A stretch of 64,000 bases of DNA from Tetragonia tetragonoides. Lineage: Eukaryota; Streptophyta; Magnoliopsida; Caryophyllales; Aizoaceae. Below, one piece after another: positions 61,431-64,000 of this stretch (within the stretch, counting starts at the first letter, position 1; every line of letters starts with the position of its first letter). The stretch is taken from assembly GCA_038025085.1 (NCBI GenBank), contig CM076154.1, positions 23,488,501 through 23,552,500 of the forward strand. Reading direction: 5' to 3'. Both the position numbers and the translations under genes were made by a program. The notes under the pieces were generated by a model. That model did no database searches and had not been told where the DNA came from. It worked only from the letters and a program-made list of their open reading frames with translations.

Positions 61431-61925
61431 CCAAGTACAAACAAGCTTTAACTCCAGCTTTTGAATACATTTACGCGTTTTAACAGCTCTTACGATTAGG
61501 CTGAAAGAGATTGAGGTCTTTTGTGTTGTATATTAAGAGAAATCACCCAAATGCTTTGTTTGCATTCATTTGAGTGAGAAACTACACCAAGGATGTTTAC
61601 AAGTACAAACAAGCTTTTACTCCACCTTTTGAATGCATTTACGCGTTTTAACAGCTCTTACATCTAGGGTGAAAGAGATTGAGTTGTTTTGTGTTGTATT
61701 TTCAGAGAAAGCACCCAAATACTTTGTTTGCATTCATTGGAGTGAGAAACAACACCAAAGATGTTTACAAGTACAAACAAGCTTCAACTCAAGCTTTTGA
61801 ATGCATTTACGCGTTTTAAAAGCTCATATGACTAGGGTGAAAAAGCTTGAGTTCTTTTGTGTTGTATTTTAAGAGAAAGCAACCAAAGCTTTGTTTGCAT
61901 TCATTTCAGTGAGAAACTACACCAA
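61431..61925 (-). repeat. Satellite block, '-' orientation
   Basis: About three monomers, colinear with 56485-56981. Confidence 0.9.
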
Positions 61926-62053
61926 GGATGAAATATAGTTTGAGCTTTACCACTCCAATGAATGCAAACAGAGCTTTGTTTGCATTCTTTTCAGTGAGAA
62001 ACTACACGGAGAATGTTTACGAGTACAAACAAAGCATTTACGTGTAGGTGGAG
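61926..62053. repeat. Palindromic junction module, copy 7
   Basis: Duplicate of the 56982 module, with the same imperfect palindrome centre and ACGGAGAATGTTTACGAG. Confidence 0.87.
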
Positions 62054-62812
62054 TTGAAGCTTGTTTGTACTTGTAAACATCCTTGGTGTAGTTTCTCACT
62101 CAACTGAATGCAAACAAAGCATTTGTGTGATTGTTCTTAATATACAACACAAAAGAACTCAATCTCTTCACCCTAGTCGTATGAGGTTTTAAAACGCGTA
62201 TATGCGTTCAAAAGGTCGAGTTAAAGCTTGTTTGTACTTGTAAACATCCTTGGTGTAGTTTCTCAGTCAAATGAATGCAATCAAAGCATTTGGGTGCTTT
62301 CTCTTAATTTACAACATAAAAGACCTCAATCACTTTCACCCTAGATGTAAGAGCTGTTAAAACGCGCGATCGAGATTTGAGTGCTTTCTCTGAAAATACA
62401 ACACAAAAGAACTCAATCTCTTTCACCCTAGTCGTACGAGGTTTTAAATCGCGTAAATGCTTTCAAAAGCTTGAGTTGAAGCTTGTTTGTACTTGTAAAC
62501 ATCCTTGGTATAGTTTCTCCCTCAAATGAAACCAAACAAAGCATTTAGGTGCTTTCTCTTAATATACAACACAAAAGACCTCAATCTCTTTCACCTTAGT
62601 CATATGAGCTTTTAAAACGCGTAAATGCATTCAAAAGCTTGAGTTGAAGCTTGTTTGTACATGTAAACATCCTTGGTGTAGTTTCTCCCTCAAATGAATG
62701 CAAACAAAGCATTTGGGTGCTTTCTCTTAATATACAACACAAAAGAACTTAATCTCTTTCGCCCTAGTCATATGATCTTTTAAAACGCGTAAATGCATTC
62801 AAAATCTTTAAC
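62054..62812 (+). repeat. Satellite block, '+' orientation
   Basis: Colinear with 57111-57868, including the GATCGAGATTTGAGTGC deletion junction at about 62367-62383. Confidence 0.9.
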
Positions 62813-64000
62813 TCCACCAAGGATGTTTACAAGTACAAACAAGCTTTAACTCCACCTTTAGAATGCATTTACGCGTTTTAACAGCATTTACGACTAGGGT
62901 GAAAGAGATTGAGTTCTATTGTATTGTATTTTAACAGAAAGCACCCAAAAGCTTTGTTTGCATTCATTGGAGTGAGAAACTACACCAAGGATGTTTACAA
63001 GAGCTTTTAAAACGTGTTTACAAGTACATACTTAATACTTGTGTTGTATATTAAGAGAACGCACCCAAATGTTTTCTTTGCATTCATTTGAGTGAGAAAC
63101 TACACCAAAGATGTTTACAAGTACCAACAAGCTTCAACTTAAGCTTTTGAATGCATTTACGCGTTTTAAAACCTCATACGACTAGGGTGAAGGAGGTCGA
63201 GTTCTTTTGTGTTGTATTTTCAGAGAAAGAACCGAAAAGCTTTGTTTGCATTCAATGGAGTGAGAAACTACACCATGGATGTTTACAAGTACAAACAAGC
63301 TTCAACTCAAGCTTTTGAATGTATTTACGCGTTTTAACAGCTCTTACGACTAGGGTGAAAGAGATTGAGTTCTTTTCTGTTGTATATTAAGAGAAAGCAA
63401 CCAAAGGCTTTGTTTGCATTCATTTCAGTGAGAAACTACACCAAGAATGTTTACAAGTACAAACAAGCTTCAACTAAAGCTTTTGAATGCATTTACGCGT
63501 TTTAAAAGGTCATATGACTAGGGTGAAAGAGATTGAGGTATTTTGTGTTGTATATTAAGAGAAAGCACCCAAATGCTTTGTTTGCATTCATTTGAGTGAG
63601 AAACTACACCAAGGATGTTTACAAGTACAAAAAAGCTTTAACTCCACCTTTTCAATGCATTTACGCGTTTTAATAGCTCTTACGACTAGGGTGAAAGAGA
63701 TTGAGTTCTTTTGTGTTGTATATTAAGAGAAAGCACCCAAATGGTTTGTTTGCATTCATTTGAGTTGGAAACTACACCAAGGATATTTACAAGTAAAAAC
63801 AAGCTTCAACTCCACCTTTTGAATGCATTTACGCATTTTAACAGCTGTTACAATTAGGGTGAAAGAGATTGAGTTCTTTTACGTTGTATATTAAGAGAAG
63901 GCACCTAAATGCTTTGATTGCATTCATTTGAGTGAGAAACTACACCAAGGATGTTTACAAGCACAAACAAGCTTTAACTCCACCTTTTGAATACATTTAC
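62813..64000 (-). repeat. Satellite block, '-' orientation, cut by the window edge
   Basis: About seven monomers. To about 63525 it follows 57869-58580. After that it follows 53215-53600, so two different source segments meet near 63525. Confidence 0.92.

Larger units (their letters stand above)
61076..63525. repeat. Long segmental duplication, right copy
   Basis: Second copy of 56131-58580. The difference density looks low by eye (for example CGCGCGATCGAG here for CGCGTGATAGAG there), so the duplication is recent compared with the divergence of ordinary neighbouring monomers. Confidence 0.9.

Noticed and set aside
1..64000. CENP-B box or telomere-type repeats
   Set aside because: Reading for the CENP-B box core and for TTTAGGG or TTAGGG runs gave nothing convincing.

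Overview
The window is almost entirely one satellite DNA, interrupted by one retrotransposon. The organism is a plant, most likely a flowering plant: the only recognisable protein is a DUF4283 plus zinc-knuckle ORF1 of the plant L1-type LINE family. I cannot name the species. A locus made only of a nucleosome-length tandem repeat suggests heterochromatin, possibly centromeric or pericentromeric; that is inference.

Satellite. The monomer is 168 bp, counted by hand, and neighbouring copies are 167-170 bp apart. Here '-' means a block whose + strand reads like GTTTGCATTC-ATTTGAGTGA-GAAACTACACC-AAGGATGTTTACAAGTAC, and '+' is the reverse complement. In the '-' reading from GTTTGCATTC, landmarks are two HindIII-type AAGCTT sites (about 54-59 and 66-71), ATGCAT (76-81), ACGCGT (84-89), GGTGAAAGAG (111-120) and TTGTGTTGTATATTAAGAG (132-150). 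Two subfamilies mix freely: A (CAACTCAAGC with AAAGCTCATATGACTAGGG) and B (TAACTCCACC with ACAGCTCTTACATCTAGGG). About 42 kb reads '-', about 19 kb reads '+', and orientation changes roughly 43 times. Block boundaries were set by eye and are good to about 5-20 bp.

Layout. 1-3334: a '+' then a '-' block and a short '+' block. 3335-5825: a 2.49-kb LINE copy on the minus strand, with a 12-bp target duplication, short A-tail and broken ORF1, and no reverse transcriptase. 5826-18470: many short alternating blocks with scrambled joins. 18471-29 kb: mainly '-', with partial higher-order repeats and three '+' inserts. 28996-42520: the longest uninterrupted '-' block, built of higher-order repeats of about 1.60 kb and then about 2.29-2.38 kb. 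42.5-47.5 kb: short inverted blocks and mosaics. 47.5-64 kb: rapidly alternating blocks with recurrent palindromic modules and long duplications, including a pair of about 2.45 kb offset by 4,945 bp.

No functional protein gene, tRNA, rRNA, CRISPR array or bacterial-type operon was found. Short open frames in the array arise because 168 is a multiple of 3. The main interest is structural. Higher-order repeat lengths fit integer sums of full (168 bp) and half (90 bp) monomers. Many inversion and deletion junctions recur as copies, sometimes in both orientations, so rearrangement breakpoints have themselves been amplified.
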